Shown here: positions 34,736-42,857 of the stretch, in pieces
Position numbering within the stretch: the first letter of the stretch is position 1
How the letters are laid out: every line of letters starts with the position of its first letter
Origin: Thermoguttaceae bacterium
GTDB lineage: Bacteria > Planctomycetota > Planctomycetia > Pirellulales > Thermoguttaceae
Direction of reading: 5' to 3'
Length of the DNA: 64,000 nucleotides
Assembly (NCBI GenBank): GCA_017407125.1
Contig: JAFQXE010000047.1
Span: 62,001-126,000 of the forward strand
Translations under genes and position numbers: made by a program
Notes under the pieces: model-generated
The model's database searches: none
Told to the model about the DNA's origin: nothing
Seen by the model: the letters and a program-made list of their open reading frames with translations, nothing else

Positions 34736-35623
34736 GTGTTGCGAGTTCAGACGGCGAGTCTTATTCTGACGACGATTCTTCTCTGCGCGGTAAGCTGCTC
34801 GGTTACCTCATGGATAGCGCCGCCGCGCGACAAGGACTCCAAGCCGTACTCGTCCAAAAGCGTTACCCGGGGTCAGTTGGAAATATCCGGCGAGGCGCCC
34901 ATGAACGACTTCCTCCCCCTTATGGACGAGCTTCAGGCGACCATGGGCGACATGCAGGACATCCTGGGACTGTCGGAGTTGTCCGCCCCAACTCGAATCC
35001 ACATATACACTTCCAACTACGAGCTGGAAAAGGCGATTCGTCAGCGGTCGCGTCTGGCGCCGTATCGTCGGGCGTATTTCTTTGACGACGACAAGAAAAA
35101 AGAGATGGTCATTCTGGTCAAGCATACGGACTACATCGCCTACGACTTGCGGCATGAATGCACGCACGCGTTTCTGCACAGCCATTGCTCAGACGCCCCG
35201 CTTTGGCTCGACGAGGGGTTGGCGGAATACTTCGAGCCGTCCAGAACGGAGCAGGGCTATCAGCCGCGGCACATAAACCGTTTGATGAGAATGGTTAACA
35301 CGTCCAAATGGAGGCCGAATCTGACGCGTCTGGACAAGCTGGACAAATCCGTCGTCTTCGATCTGACGGTGGAACAGTACGCCGAGTCCTGGCTCTGGTC
35401 GCATTTTCTGATTAACTACTCCGACCAGTCCCGGCTATTGCTCAAAAGCTGGCTGAAGGACTACGAGAACCTCGAAACTCCCCCGCCGCTGTCGGAACAG
35501 ATTCGAAAACTCTATCCCGACTGCGAGAACCGGGTATACGAGTACCTGCTCGAACTGAACCGAAAACTGGCAGAGCTGGGAGAAATCGACAACCTGCCCC
35601 CCGAGGGGGAGTTGGCTAATTAG
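34736..35623 (+). CDS. DUF1570-type zinc metallopeptidase, lipoprotein
   Basis: 295 residues from the GTG directly after the dtd stop, with GAAGGAG upstream. The N-terminus (LILTTILLCAVSCSV) has a lipobox-like CAVSC. Zinc peptidase signature: RHECTHAFLHSH (HExxH), followed by APLWLDEGLAEYFEP with the third ligand Glu, as in gluzincin-type DUF1570 proteins common in planctomycetes. It likely acts in the periplasm; substrate unknown. With dtd it forms a tight two-gene unit. Confidence 0.85.
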   Translation: MLRVQTASLILTTILLCAVSCSVTSWIAPPRDKDSKPYSSKSVTRGQLEISGEAPMNDFLPLMDELQATMGDMQDILGLSELSAPTRIHIYTSNYELEKAIRQRSRLAPYRRAYFFDDDKKKEMVILVKHTDYIAYDLRHECTHAFLHSHCSDAPLWLDEGLAEYFEPSRTEQGYQPRHINRLMRMVNTSKWRPNLTRLDKLDKSVVFDLTVEQYAESWLWSHFLINYSDQSRLLLKSWLKDYENLETPPPLSEQIRKLYPDCENRVYEYLLELNRKLAELGEIDNLPPEGELAN

Positions 35624-35903
35624 TAATTAGTGATTAGTAATTAGTAATTACGCAAGCGTGACGCCTTGGGAGCGCGCTTGCGTCGGGGAGTGCGGCGCCC
35701 TTAGGCGCCGCCTTGTCCAAAGACCTGCCGAAAACCTTTGATGAGCCCGGATCGCGGCAGTCCCCTGCCGCAAAATGTCGGTCCAAAATATCTCCTAGGG
35801 GGAGTTGACAAACGATAACAAATTTTACATAATAGCTAATAGCTGGAAGCTAGTAGCTATTAGCTCCTCACTCCTCACTCCTAATTCCTAACTCCCCAAC
35901 GCC
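35624..35903. repeat. Repeat cluster between the DUF1570 and cyuA-like genes
   Basis: Three elements: a TTAGTAA-type heptamer array with core ACGCAAGCGTGACGCC (35622-35660), the GGCGCCG/GGATCGCGGCAGTCCCC module (35694-35775), and an array of AGCTAAT/AGCTGGA and TCCTCAC/TCCTAAT units (35828-35902) that ends 1 base before the next start. Confidence 0.75.
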
Positions 35904-37292
35904 ATGTCCCCTCACGACCCCTTATATTCACTGTACCTTGAAATTCTTCGTACGGAACTCGTTCCGGCAACGGGCTGTACGGAGCCGATAGCGATTGCGT
36001 ACGCCGCGGCGGTGGTTCGTCAGACGCTGCAAGCTCTTCCTGACCGCGTTCTGGTTCAAGCCAGCGGGAATTTGATTAAAAACGTCAAAAGCGTTTACGT
36101 TCCCAACACGGACGGTCAGCGGGGCATGGAGGCGGCGGTCGCGATTGGTCTTATCGGCGGCGACGCGTCCCGGGAACTGGAAGTTATCGCGTCCGTCGAA
36201 CCGACGCAGAAAGTTCAGACGGCGGAATATCTTGCCCGCGGCGTGATAGCGGTGGAATATCTGGACTCGACGCACCCGTTTGATCTTAAACTGACGGTGT
36301 ACAAGGACGACCATTCCGCCATGATTCATTTGCAGGACTCGCACACGAACATCGTCGAGCTGAAAAAGGACGGCGTTGATGTACTATGGTCAGCGTCCGA
36401 TGGCAAGGAGCCTTTTGAGTTGCGAGATGAAAAACTACTGCCTACTGCCTCTTGCCTACTGCCTTATTCTCATTGCGGATCGCAGCCGACGCCTCTGACG
36501 GACGACGCCTACGATCAGCTGTCCGTCAAGGCGATTCTGGATTTTGCCCAGTCCGTTGACCTGGCGGAAGTGGAGTCGATAATTCAAGCTCAAATTGACT
36601 GTAACATGGCGATAGCCGAGGAAGGGCTTCGCAACCGATACGGGGCAAACGTCGGCAAGACGATTCTCAACGCGTACGGCGACGCTGACGTCAAAGTTCG
36701 CGCCCGGGCGTATACCGCCGCCGGGTCGGACGCCCGCATGGGCGGGTGCAATCTCCCGGTGGTAATCAATTCCGGCAGCGGAAACCAGGGCTTGACGGTC
36801 TCCGTGCCGGTAATCGTCTACGCCAAGGAACTGAACTCGTCGAAAGAAGACCTGTTCCGCGCTCTGATTCTGTCGAACCTGACGGCGATACACATCAAGT
36901 CCGGAATGGGACGTCTGTCCGCCTACTGCGGCGTCGTTTCCGCCGGCTGCGGGGCGGGCGCGGGCATCGCGTACCTTCACGGCGGCAGATACCGGGAAAT
37001 CGCCCATACGGTCGTCAACGCCATCGCGATTCTGTCCGGCGTCGTCTGTGACGGGGCGAAGGCGTCCTGCGCCGCGAAAATCGCCTCGGCGGTTGACGTC
37101 GGGATTCTGGGCTTTTTAATGTTCCAGGACGAAATGCAGTTCAGAAGCGGAGAAGGGCTTGTTTCCGCCGGAATCGAAGCGACGCTGCATAACATCGTCC
37201 GACTGGGCAAAGACGGCATGAAAGAAACCGACAAAGAGATCATCCAAATGATGATGGAACGCGCCCAGCCCAACCCGGACAAGGGGCCGTAG
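35904..37292 (+). CDS. cyuA: L-cysteine desulfidase / UPF0597-type protein with repeat-derived insertion
   Basis: 462 residues against about 436 for E. coli YhaM/CyuA. The family degrades L-cysteine to pyruvate, ammonia and sulfide using a [4Fe-4S] cluster. Motifs: LVPATGCTEPIAIAYAAA, NLIKNVKSVYVPNT, GMEAAVAIGLIGG, then VVINSGSGNQGLT, GCGAGAGIAYLHGG and VVCDGAKASCAAKI. Residues about 171-195 (ELRDEKLLPTASCLLPYSHC) are not family-like; they are encoded by an intergenic repeat inserted in frame (36415-36480). Whether the protein is active is open. The start is a plain ATG without a ribosome site, right after a heptamer array. Confidence 0.9.
   Translation: MSPHDPLYSLYLEILRTELVPATGCTEPIAIAYAAAVVRQTLQALPDRVLVQASGNLIKNVKSVYVPNTDGQRGMEAAVAIGLIGGDASRELEVIASVEPTQKVQTAEYLARGVIAVEYLDSTHPFDLKLTVYKDDHSAMIHLQDSHTNIVELKKDGVDVLWSASDGKEPFELRDEKLLPTASCLLPYSHCGSQPTPLTDDAYDQLSVKAILDFAQSVDLAEVESIIQAQIDCNMAIAEEGLRNRYGANVGKTILNAYGDADVKVRARAYTAAGSDARMGGCNLPVVINSGSGNQGLTVSVPVIVYAKELNSSKEDLFRALILSNLTAIHIKSGMGRLSAYCGVVSAGCGAGAGIAYLHGGRYREIAHTVVNAIAILSGVVCDGAKASCAAKIASAVDVGILGFLMFQDEMQFRSGEGLVSAGIEATLHNIVRLGKDGMKETDKEIIQMMMERAQPNPDKGP
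36415..36480 (+). repeat. Heptamer repeat inserted in frame inside the cyuA-like gene
   Basis: GAGTTGCGAG at 36417, then CTACTGCCTACTGCCTCTTG and CCTACTGCCTTAT (36435-36466). The units are TGCCTAC, as in intergenic elements at 5780 and 52866. It encodes LLPTASCLLPY without a stop and without breaking the frame. Confidence 0.85.
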
Positions 37293-37861
37293 AAAAAATG
37301 GAAGGCGGTAATGAAGCGAGCGCAGCGAGCGGAATTACGCAGTTCGCCGAAGGCGAACCGAAAAGTTCGAAGCGTGCATAACAAAACGACGTAGCCGTAA
37401 ACCATTTTGGATCGCGGATAAAATCCGCCGAAGAAATTTTAGCCGCAAAGAACGCAAAGAAATGAAAGGCGGTAACGGAGTTTGCGAAGCGAACGTAGTT
37501 ACGCTTTGAACCGCTCACGCACACGGATGAGCCGGCTCGCGGCAGTCCTCTGCCGCAAAAGAAAACAAGACCCGCTAAAAACGTTTGCCTTAACCGATAA
37601 CCATTCTGGATCGCGGACGTAAGTCCGCAAAATGAAAAATTCGCTTCGGCGGGCGACACGCCCGCGAACCGAGCTGAACAAAGGGTTTCTTTGATACCGG
37701 CACGTAGCCCGAGGACGGGCTACATCCAGAGGAGGTTTTCCGCTTCGTCAGTTTGGTATGCACACATCTCAGCGTTTTGTTCGCCTGTCGGCGAATGCGT
37801 AATTCCGCTCCCGCTGGTCGCTCCATTACCGCCTTCCATTCCTTTTTGTTCTCTATCTTCT
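37293..37861. repeat. Repeat-filled gap upstream of the first PEP-CTERM gene
   Basis: Two inverted-pair GGCGGTAA elements (37302-37345 and 37464-37505), a CGGCAGTCCTCTGCCGC module (37527-37562), a GGCGGGCGACACGCCCGCG hairpin (37647-37672), a GCCCGAGGACGGGC hairpin (37708) and another GGCGGTAA-family copy in the opposite sense (37768-37845). No gene is seen; short open frames here are made of repeat. Confidence 0.7.
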
Positions 37862-38047
37862 CTATCTTATCAAAACATTTCACTTTTTTTCAAAAATTTT
37901 CCCATTTACCGCTTTTCGATTGCCGATTTGAGTGTATAATGTTATTAATGTAAAAAAGCGATTACTGTTTTGCGCCGGGACGTACCGTTGCAAAATTCGT
38001 TTCAATAACCGTATACCAGTTTTACCCACTAGAGAAGGAGTAAAATA
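37862..38047 (+). promoter_or_regulatory. Promoter and 5' leader of PEP-CTERM gene 1
   Basis: TATAAT at 37935-37940 starts 113 bases before the ATG. The whole stretch is nearly identical to 52948-53136 before the second PEP-CTERM gene: a T-rich region, GAGTGTATAATGT, GCGCCGGGACGTACCG, and the end ACTAGAGAAGGAGTAAAATA with the GAAGGAG ribosome site. A clear -35 box is not seen in either copy. Confidence 0.75.
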
Positions 38048-39730
38048 ATGGCTAAATCACAAGATTCTTCATTTCTCCCCCCCCCCCGCATTTTAACATG
38101 CGGAAATTTTACTCTAATAGCGTTAGCTATTCTGACTGTTCTTTTACCAGCTAGCGTTTACGCGCAAACGTTGACTCACTCCTACACGTTTGAGGATTTG
38201 GCGGAAGGTTCTCTTTCAACTGGAACCCCAGTTACCAACTTTGCGACAGGCGAACAAGACGCAACTCTGTACCTCGCCGGAACCGGATCGGCTACCAATG
38301 ACGGCGGCGTTTTGTTGTTCAATGGTACTGATAAAAATAACGGCGCGTATATTCAGTTGCCGTCTGACATCATTGGTTCTAAAACGGCGATTACGCTTGA
38401 AACTTGGGTTACGCCTAATGATTTTTTAAAATATAGTCGCGCGTGGGATATTGGCGATTCAGACAATGCTACTCGTTTTTTTAACGCCTTGACAGATAAC
38501 ACATCCGCCAATTCTTATACCCGGTTTCAAAATGTATCATCTTACCCCGCCGCTTATAAGTTGACAGCGGACAAAGAATATCTGCTGACCGTTACAGCCG
38601 AGCAAGTATCTGAAACGTCTACAAAGTTGACGTATTATGTCAATGGCTCTATGATTGGTACAACTACGGGAGAACTTTTATTATCCGAGGTTAATGGCAA
38701 CGAAAATTTCCTTGGAAGATCCCATTGGAGCGGCGATTTCTACGCCGATGCGTATTTCAAAGAATTTAACGTCTACGACGGCGCGATGAGACCGACGCAG
38801 GTTAACGCCCAAAAGATTATGGGAGCGACTTCAGATCATAATGCATACGACCGTGAAACTACTTTAGCTAACGCCGCTCAAACTGACGAATTGATAGCGT
38901 CGGCAACAGGGTTTTGGAATTTTAACGGTAATAACAATGCTCCAGATTTGTCTGGTAGCGGACATAATCTTTCTATTACAGGCGCCGTTTCCTCCGAAGC
39001 GGATTCCAATCTGAGTGAAATACTTACGTCGAACGGTTTTTATCTGCATGACCAGTTGACAACAAACGCGTATGCTTTTTTAGCTAATGATGATTTGTGC
39101 AATCTTGGAAAAGATTCATTTACACTGGCAACGCGAGTTAAAATGGATTCGTTCAAAGAGGGCGAGGATTCTTACGACGATTTAATTCGCGCTGGGGGAC
39201 AAACTACTCAAGGAACGCATTATTCCCTGGCGTTTACAAATAACGGCAAATGCCTTTTGTTTGGATATGATAATTCCAAAGGAGTATACCAAAAGTATTT
39301 CTTAAACAGCTTAGACGACAACATTTCAGAACCAACGGCTTACCAGTTTGAAGCAGATAAATGGTATGATATTTTCGCAACGTTTGAAAAGGGAGAGGAT
39401 GCGGATACTCCTTCTTTTGTTACATTGTACGCTTATGATTCTCTTTCTGGAGAAAAATTGGCATCTACGGTTTACGAAGTAGACGGCGACACTCTGTTTT
39501 ATAATTCATCTGCGAATCGAAATCATTTCCTTCTCTTTGAAATTCCCAATAACGGACATGGTAACAGCAATGGCTATATGGACTATGCCGGCGTTTGGGG
39601 TTACGCCTTGACGGAAAACCAGCTGCAATCTTTGCTTACCAGCGCTACGTCCGTTCCTGAACCGTCAACGTGGGCGCTTTTAGCGCTAGGCGTTGTCGTA
39701 TTATTCCTGCGTAAGCGAGTTAGGAGTTAG
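38048..39730 (+). CDS. LamG-domain PEP-CTERM surface protein, poly-C tract in frame (ON)
   Basis: 560 residues. The N-terminus MAKSQDSSFLPPPRILTCG precedes a signal peptide core (LIALAILTVLLPASVYAQ). Two concanavalin-A-like/LamG domains follow, about 45-235 (ITLETWVTPNDFLKY) and about 275-525 (FTLATRVKMDSFKEG). The C-terminus VPEPSTWALLALG, a hydrophobic span and RKRVRS is a PEP-CTERM sorting signal, which exosortase would process in the envelope. The three prolines come from an 11-base C tract at 38077-38087, which keeps the frame. Leader, signal region, sorting signal and terminator are shared with 53137-55616, while the middle is different. The exosortase gene is not in the window. Confidence 0.9.
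   Translation: MAKSQDSSFLPPPRILTCGNFTLIALAILTVLLPASVYAQTLTHSYTFEDLAEGSLSTGTPVTNFATGEQDATLYLAGTGSATNDGGVLLFNGTDKNNGAYIQLPSDIIGSKTAITLETWVTPNDFLKYSRAWDIGDSDNATRFFNALTDNTSANSYTRFQNVSSYPAAYKLTADKEYLLTVTAEQVSETSTKLTYYVNGSMIGTTTGELLLSEVNGNENFLGRSHWSGDFYADAYFKEFNVYDGAMRPTQVNAQKIMGATSDHNAYDRETTLANAAQTDELIASATGFWNFNGNNNAPDLSGSGHNLSITGAVSSEADSNLSEILTSNGFYLHDQLTTNAYAFLANDDLCNLGKDSFTLATRVKMDSFKEGEDSYDDLIRAGGQTTQGTHYSLAFTNNGKCLLFGYDNSKGVYQKYFLNSLDDNISEPTAYQFEADKWYDIFATFEKGEDADTPSFVTLYAYDSLSGEKLASTVYEVDGDTLFYNSSANRNHFLLFEIPNNGHGNSNGYMDYAGVWGYALTENQLQSLLTSATSVPEPSTWALLALGVVVLFLRKRVRS
38077..38087 (+). repeat. Poly-C tract (11 C) in the PEP-CTERM gene 1 signal region
   Basis: Eleven consecutive C at codons 10-14. 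A change of one base would end translation at a TAA shortly downstream or shift it otherwise. The equivalent tract at 53166-53175 has ten C. Confidence 0.9.
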
Positions 39731-40092
39731 GAGTGAGGAGTTAGGAGTTACGCAAGCGTAAATAATAACGTTAAGCGGGAGGAAACTCCCGCTTTTTCTT
39801 TTTTAAATCTTGCGAACATCCTCCGCATCTCCGCGTCTCCGCGTGAGGTTTTCTTCGGCGGCTGATACAGCCGCGATCCAGGCTGAACAAAGATTTTCCC
39901 CGGGGCATTGTTCCATTGGCAGGCGAGGACGCCTGCGGTCGACGCGGACGTCGACCCTCCGAAACGCAAGCGCTCCTCCAATTTCCAATAACTCTCCGGG
40001 GGGACTTGTACGAAAACCGGTTTTCTGCTAACATGGAATTATCGTCCTCTCGATGGCGTTAATAATCGTCCCGCAATTCAAGGAGAACCGTC
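39731..40092. repeat. Repeat gap after PEP-CTERM gene 1
   Basis: A heptamer array with core ACGCAAGCGTAA (39727-39765), then after the terminator CTCCGCATCTCCGCGTCTCC (39824-39850), GGCGGCTGATACAGCCGCGA (39858-39877) and two CG-rich hairpins (GCGAGGACGCC and GTCGACGCGGACGTCGAC, 39920-39955). The last 60 bases lead into the next gene. Confidence 0.65.
39774..39804 (+). terminator. Rho-independent terminator of PEP-CTERM gene 1
   Basis: Stem AGCGGGAG (39774-39781), loop GAAA, CTCCCGCT (39786-39793), then TTTTCTTTTTT. The same hairpin follows the second PEP-CTERM gene at 55666-55685. Confidence 0.85.
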
Positions 40093-42456
40093 ATGAAAAA
40101 ACTCGCCGTTGTTGCATTCCTGTTATCGTTCGTTCTTTTAACCGCAAGCGCCCGCGCGGCGGAGTCCGTTTTCGTTGAGGCGGAGAGCTTCCAGGAAAAA
40201 GGCGGCTGGGTCGTCGACCAGCAGTTTATGGACATAAAAGCGCCGGGGCAGGCGGGGTCTGTTATTCTTCTGGCGCACGGGCTGGGAAAGCCGGTTGCCA
40301 ACGCGAAAACGACTGTAACGCTGCCAGCGCCGGGCGAGTACCGGGTTTTCGCTCGAACGAGAAACTGGGTCTTGCCGTGGGCGCCAGCCGGTCTGACTGA
40401 CGACGCTCTTCAGCGCGACTGGGCGCCGGGGAAGTTCCGGCTGATTCTCAACGGGAAACCGTCTGCTGTCACGCTCGGAATTTACGGTTCCGGCTGGGGC
40501 TGGCAGAAAGCCGGGTCTGTTACTGTTACAGAAAACAATCTTCAAGTCGCCGTTGAACTTCAAGACCTGACCGGGTTCGACGGCCGTCTGGACGCGCTAT
40601 ACTTCACAACCGACCCGGCGGATAAATGCTCTCTGCCGGACGACCCACAGCCGCTTGACGCCTTGCGTCCGCTGGTTCGCGAGGACAACCCGAAAGAATA
40701 CGATTTGGTCGTTGTCGGCGGCGGAATCCCGGGAACGTGCGCGGCATGCTCGGCGGCTCATCTTGGTTTGAAAGTCGCGCTGATTCAAGACCGGCCTGTC
40801 CTGGGCGGGAACGGGTCAACGGAAGTCCGCGTTCATCTCAACGGCGGAGTCAACCTGCCTCCGTACAGAAACGTCGGGAATTTGACGTACCTGATGGGTC
40901 CCCACGGCGGGGGCGCCGCCCGCGAGGCGTCGTTCTACAAAGACGACGACCGACTTGCCGTCTGCCAGAAGTATCCCAATCTTGACCTTTTCCTTTCAAC
41001 TCACGTAACAGCTGTAGAGAAACAGGGAAACGCCATTTCCGCCGTTATCGGCAAGAACATCGAGTCGGGCGTCGAAACCCGGTTTAAGGGAAAGCTCTTT
41101 GCAGACTGCACCGGGGACGGCTGCGTCGGGTACCTTGCCGGCGCCGACTGGCGGATGGGTCGGGAATGTAAATCCGATTTCAATGAGCCGTCCGCGCTGG
41201 ATAAACCGGATAAAATGACGATGGGCGCTTCCAGCATGTGGTATACGGTTGTAACAGACCACGAAACGTCGTTCCCGGAACTGCCCTGGGCGCACCAGTT
41301 CAGCAAGGAAAGCGTCAAGCCGGCGCTCAACGGCAACTGGGACTGGGAAACCGGCATGAATCACGACCAAATCTGGGAGTTCGAGCATATTCGCGACAAC
41401 GCATTTCGCGCGGCGTACGGGCATTGGTCGTACATGAAAAATCATGCTGAGGGGAAATGGACGGACGCGGTTAAAAATCGCGAGTTGGGCTGGCTGGCGT
41501 ACATCTGCGGAAAGCGCGAGTCCCGGCGGCTTCTCGGCGATGTGGTTCTCCGCGAGCAGGACATTACGTCTAACCGCCAGTGGGAGGACGCCTGCGTCCC
41601 GTGTACGTGGGCTATCGATTTGCATTACCCCACCCAGCACAATACAAAGTACTTTGCCGGCGACGAATTCCGGACGTATTTTGTGCCCGGGAAGAAGCCG
41701 CCGCGATACGCTATTCCCTACCGGACGCTGTACAGCCGAAATGTGGATAACCTGTTCATGGCGGGGCGCGACATCAGCGTGACGCACATTGCACTCGGAA
41801 CTGTCCGGGTTATGCGAACCGGGGGAATGATGGGCGAAGTCGTCGGAATGGCGGCTGCCGTCTGCCGGAAGAACGACTGCAATCCCCGGGCAGTGTATAC
41901 GGATCATCTGCCGGAACTTATCGCGCTGATGACCGCCGGCGTGGGGGACTTCCCTCAGTATGCCAACGTGATTCAGACCCCGAAATGGCTCCCGACGGCG
42001 GGCGTCAACTACGCTCGGACTGCCAAAGTCAAAGCCTCGTCGGAACATTTCAGCGGTTCGTATCCTGTAACGAAAATCAACGACGGGATCGCCGACGTCA
42101 GCAGCAATGATTCCCGCTGGGTTTCTCAACTTGTACGGGGAACCGAGCGCGTCCAACCTTGGGTCGAGTTCACGTGGGACAAGCCGGTAACGATCAACGC
42201 CTGCCGCATCGTGTCGGGATATATCGCAGACGCCTCTCCGCTTCCTGGCGATCCGGCGGAGAGCTTCAAGCTTCAGACGTTCCAAAACGGCGCCTGGGTC
42301 GACATCCCGAACGCGTGCGTTAAGGGCAACAAGACGCTGTGCGACCTCGGCGTTCAGTTTGACGCCGTAACGACAACCCGCCTTCGCCTTCTGATTAATA
42401 GCGCTGACGGTACCGCCCGCGTCTGGGAGGTGGAACTGTACAACGTGGGAAAGTGA
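40093..42456 (+). CDS. Secreted FAD-dependent oxidoreductase with carbohydrate-binding-like ends
   Basis: 787 residues. Ribosome site AAGGAGAA, then a signal peptide (LAVVAFLLSFVLLTASARA). Residues about 25-180 form a beta-sandwich seen at the N-terminus of xanthan-lyase-like proteins (VFVEAESFQEKGGWVVD). The FAD domain (PF12831 type) starts at about 195 with YDLVVVGGGIPGTCAACSAA and LGGNGSTEVRV, and includes LFADCTGDGCVGYLAGADW and NLFMAGRDISVTH. The C-terminus (about 640-787) resembles an F5/8 type C domain. These proteins are common in polysaccharide-degrading planctomycetes; substrate unknown. It lies upstream of the GH2 gene across a repeat gap. Confidence 0.88.
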   Translation: MKKLAVVAFLLSFVLLTASARAAESVFVEAESFQEKGGWVVDQQFMDIKAPGQAGSVILLAHGLGKPVANAKTTVTLPAPGEYRVFARTRNWVLPWAPAGLTDDALQRDWAPGKFRLILNGKPSAVTLGIYGSGWGWQKAGSVTVTENNLQVAVELQDLTGFDGRLDALYFTTDPADKCSLPDDPQPLDALRPLVREDNPKEYDLVVVGGGIPGTCAACSAAHLGLKVALIQDRPVLGGNGSTEVRVHLNGGVNLPPYRNVGNLTYLMGPHGGGAAREASFYKDDDRLAVCQKYPNLDLFLSTHVTAVEKQGNAISAVIGKNIESGVETRFKGKLFADCTGDGCVGYLAGADWRMGRECKSDFNEPSALDKPDKMTMGASSMWYTVVTDHETSFPELPWAHQFSKESVKPALNGNWDWETGMNHDQIWEFEHIRDNAFRAAYGHWSYMKNHAEGKWTDAVKNRELGWLAYICGKRESRRLLGDVVLREQDITSNRQWEDACVPCTWAIDLHYPTQHNTKYFAGDEFRTYFVPGKKPPRYAIPYRTLYSRNVDNLFMAGRDISVTHIALGTVRVMRTGGMMGEVVGMAAAVCRKNDCNPRAVYTDHLPELIALMTAGVGDFPQYANVIQTPKWLPTAGVNYARTAKVKASSEHFSGSYPVTKINDGIADVSSNDSRWVSQLVRGTERVQPWVEFTWDKPVTINACRIVSGYIADASPLPGDPAESFKLQTFQNGAWVDIPNACVKGNKTLCDLGVQFDAVTTTRLRLLINSADGTARVWEVELYNVGK

Positions 42457-42857
42457 GCGTGACACCTCGGGGAGCGCTTGCGCGGGGAGTGCGGCGGCTT
42501 GACGCCGCCTTGTCCAATGACCCGCTAAAAACCTGTGATGAGCCCGGATCGCGGCAGTCCCCTGCCGCAAAAGAAACCTCACGCGAAGTTCGCGAAGTTC
42601 GCGAAGTAATTTTAACCACAAAGAACACAAAGAACACAAAGAACGCAAAGAACGCAAAGAACGCAAAGAACGCAAAGAACGCAAAGAAATTTTTAAATCT
42701 TCGCGAACATCCTCCGCGACTCCGCGGCTCCGCGTGAGCCTTTTCCGGGGGCTTGTGCACCCCGGCTCGCCTATCGTTTTGTTCGCCTGACGGCGAATGC
42801 GTAATTCCGTTCGCCGTTGGCGAACTCCATTACCGCCTTTCAATCACTCGTAACACC
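42457..42857. repeat. Repeat-filled gap before the GH2 gene
   Basis: In order: core GGGAGCGCTTGCGCGG and GGCGGCTTGACGCCGCC (42470-42510), ATGACCCGCTAAAAACC, GATCGCGGCAGTCCCCTGCC (42545-42565), a CACGCGAAGTTCGCGAAGTT array, then seven to eight copies of a 9-base AAGAACGCA/AAGAACACA unit (42612-42690), CTCCGCGACTCCGCGGCTCC, and a GGCGGTAA-family copy (42776-42845) that ends 13 bases before the GH2 start. Confidence 0.75.

Noticed and set aside
40996..42843. Long open frame (about 615 codons) on the minus strand
   Set aside because: It is antisense to the FAD oxidoreductase and repeats, has no domain pattern, and its first part translates intergenic repeat. The plus-strand gene has a ribosome site, signal peptide and FAD motifs.
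42753..42857. N-terminal extension of the GH2 gene
   Set aside because: The extra 35 codons translate a GGCGGTAA-family repeat. The ATG at 42858 begins a good signal peptide.
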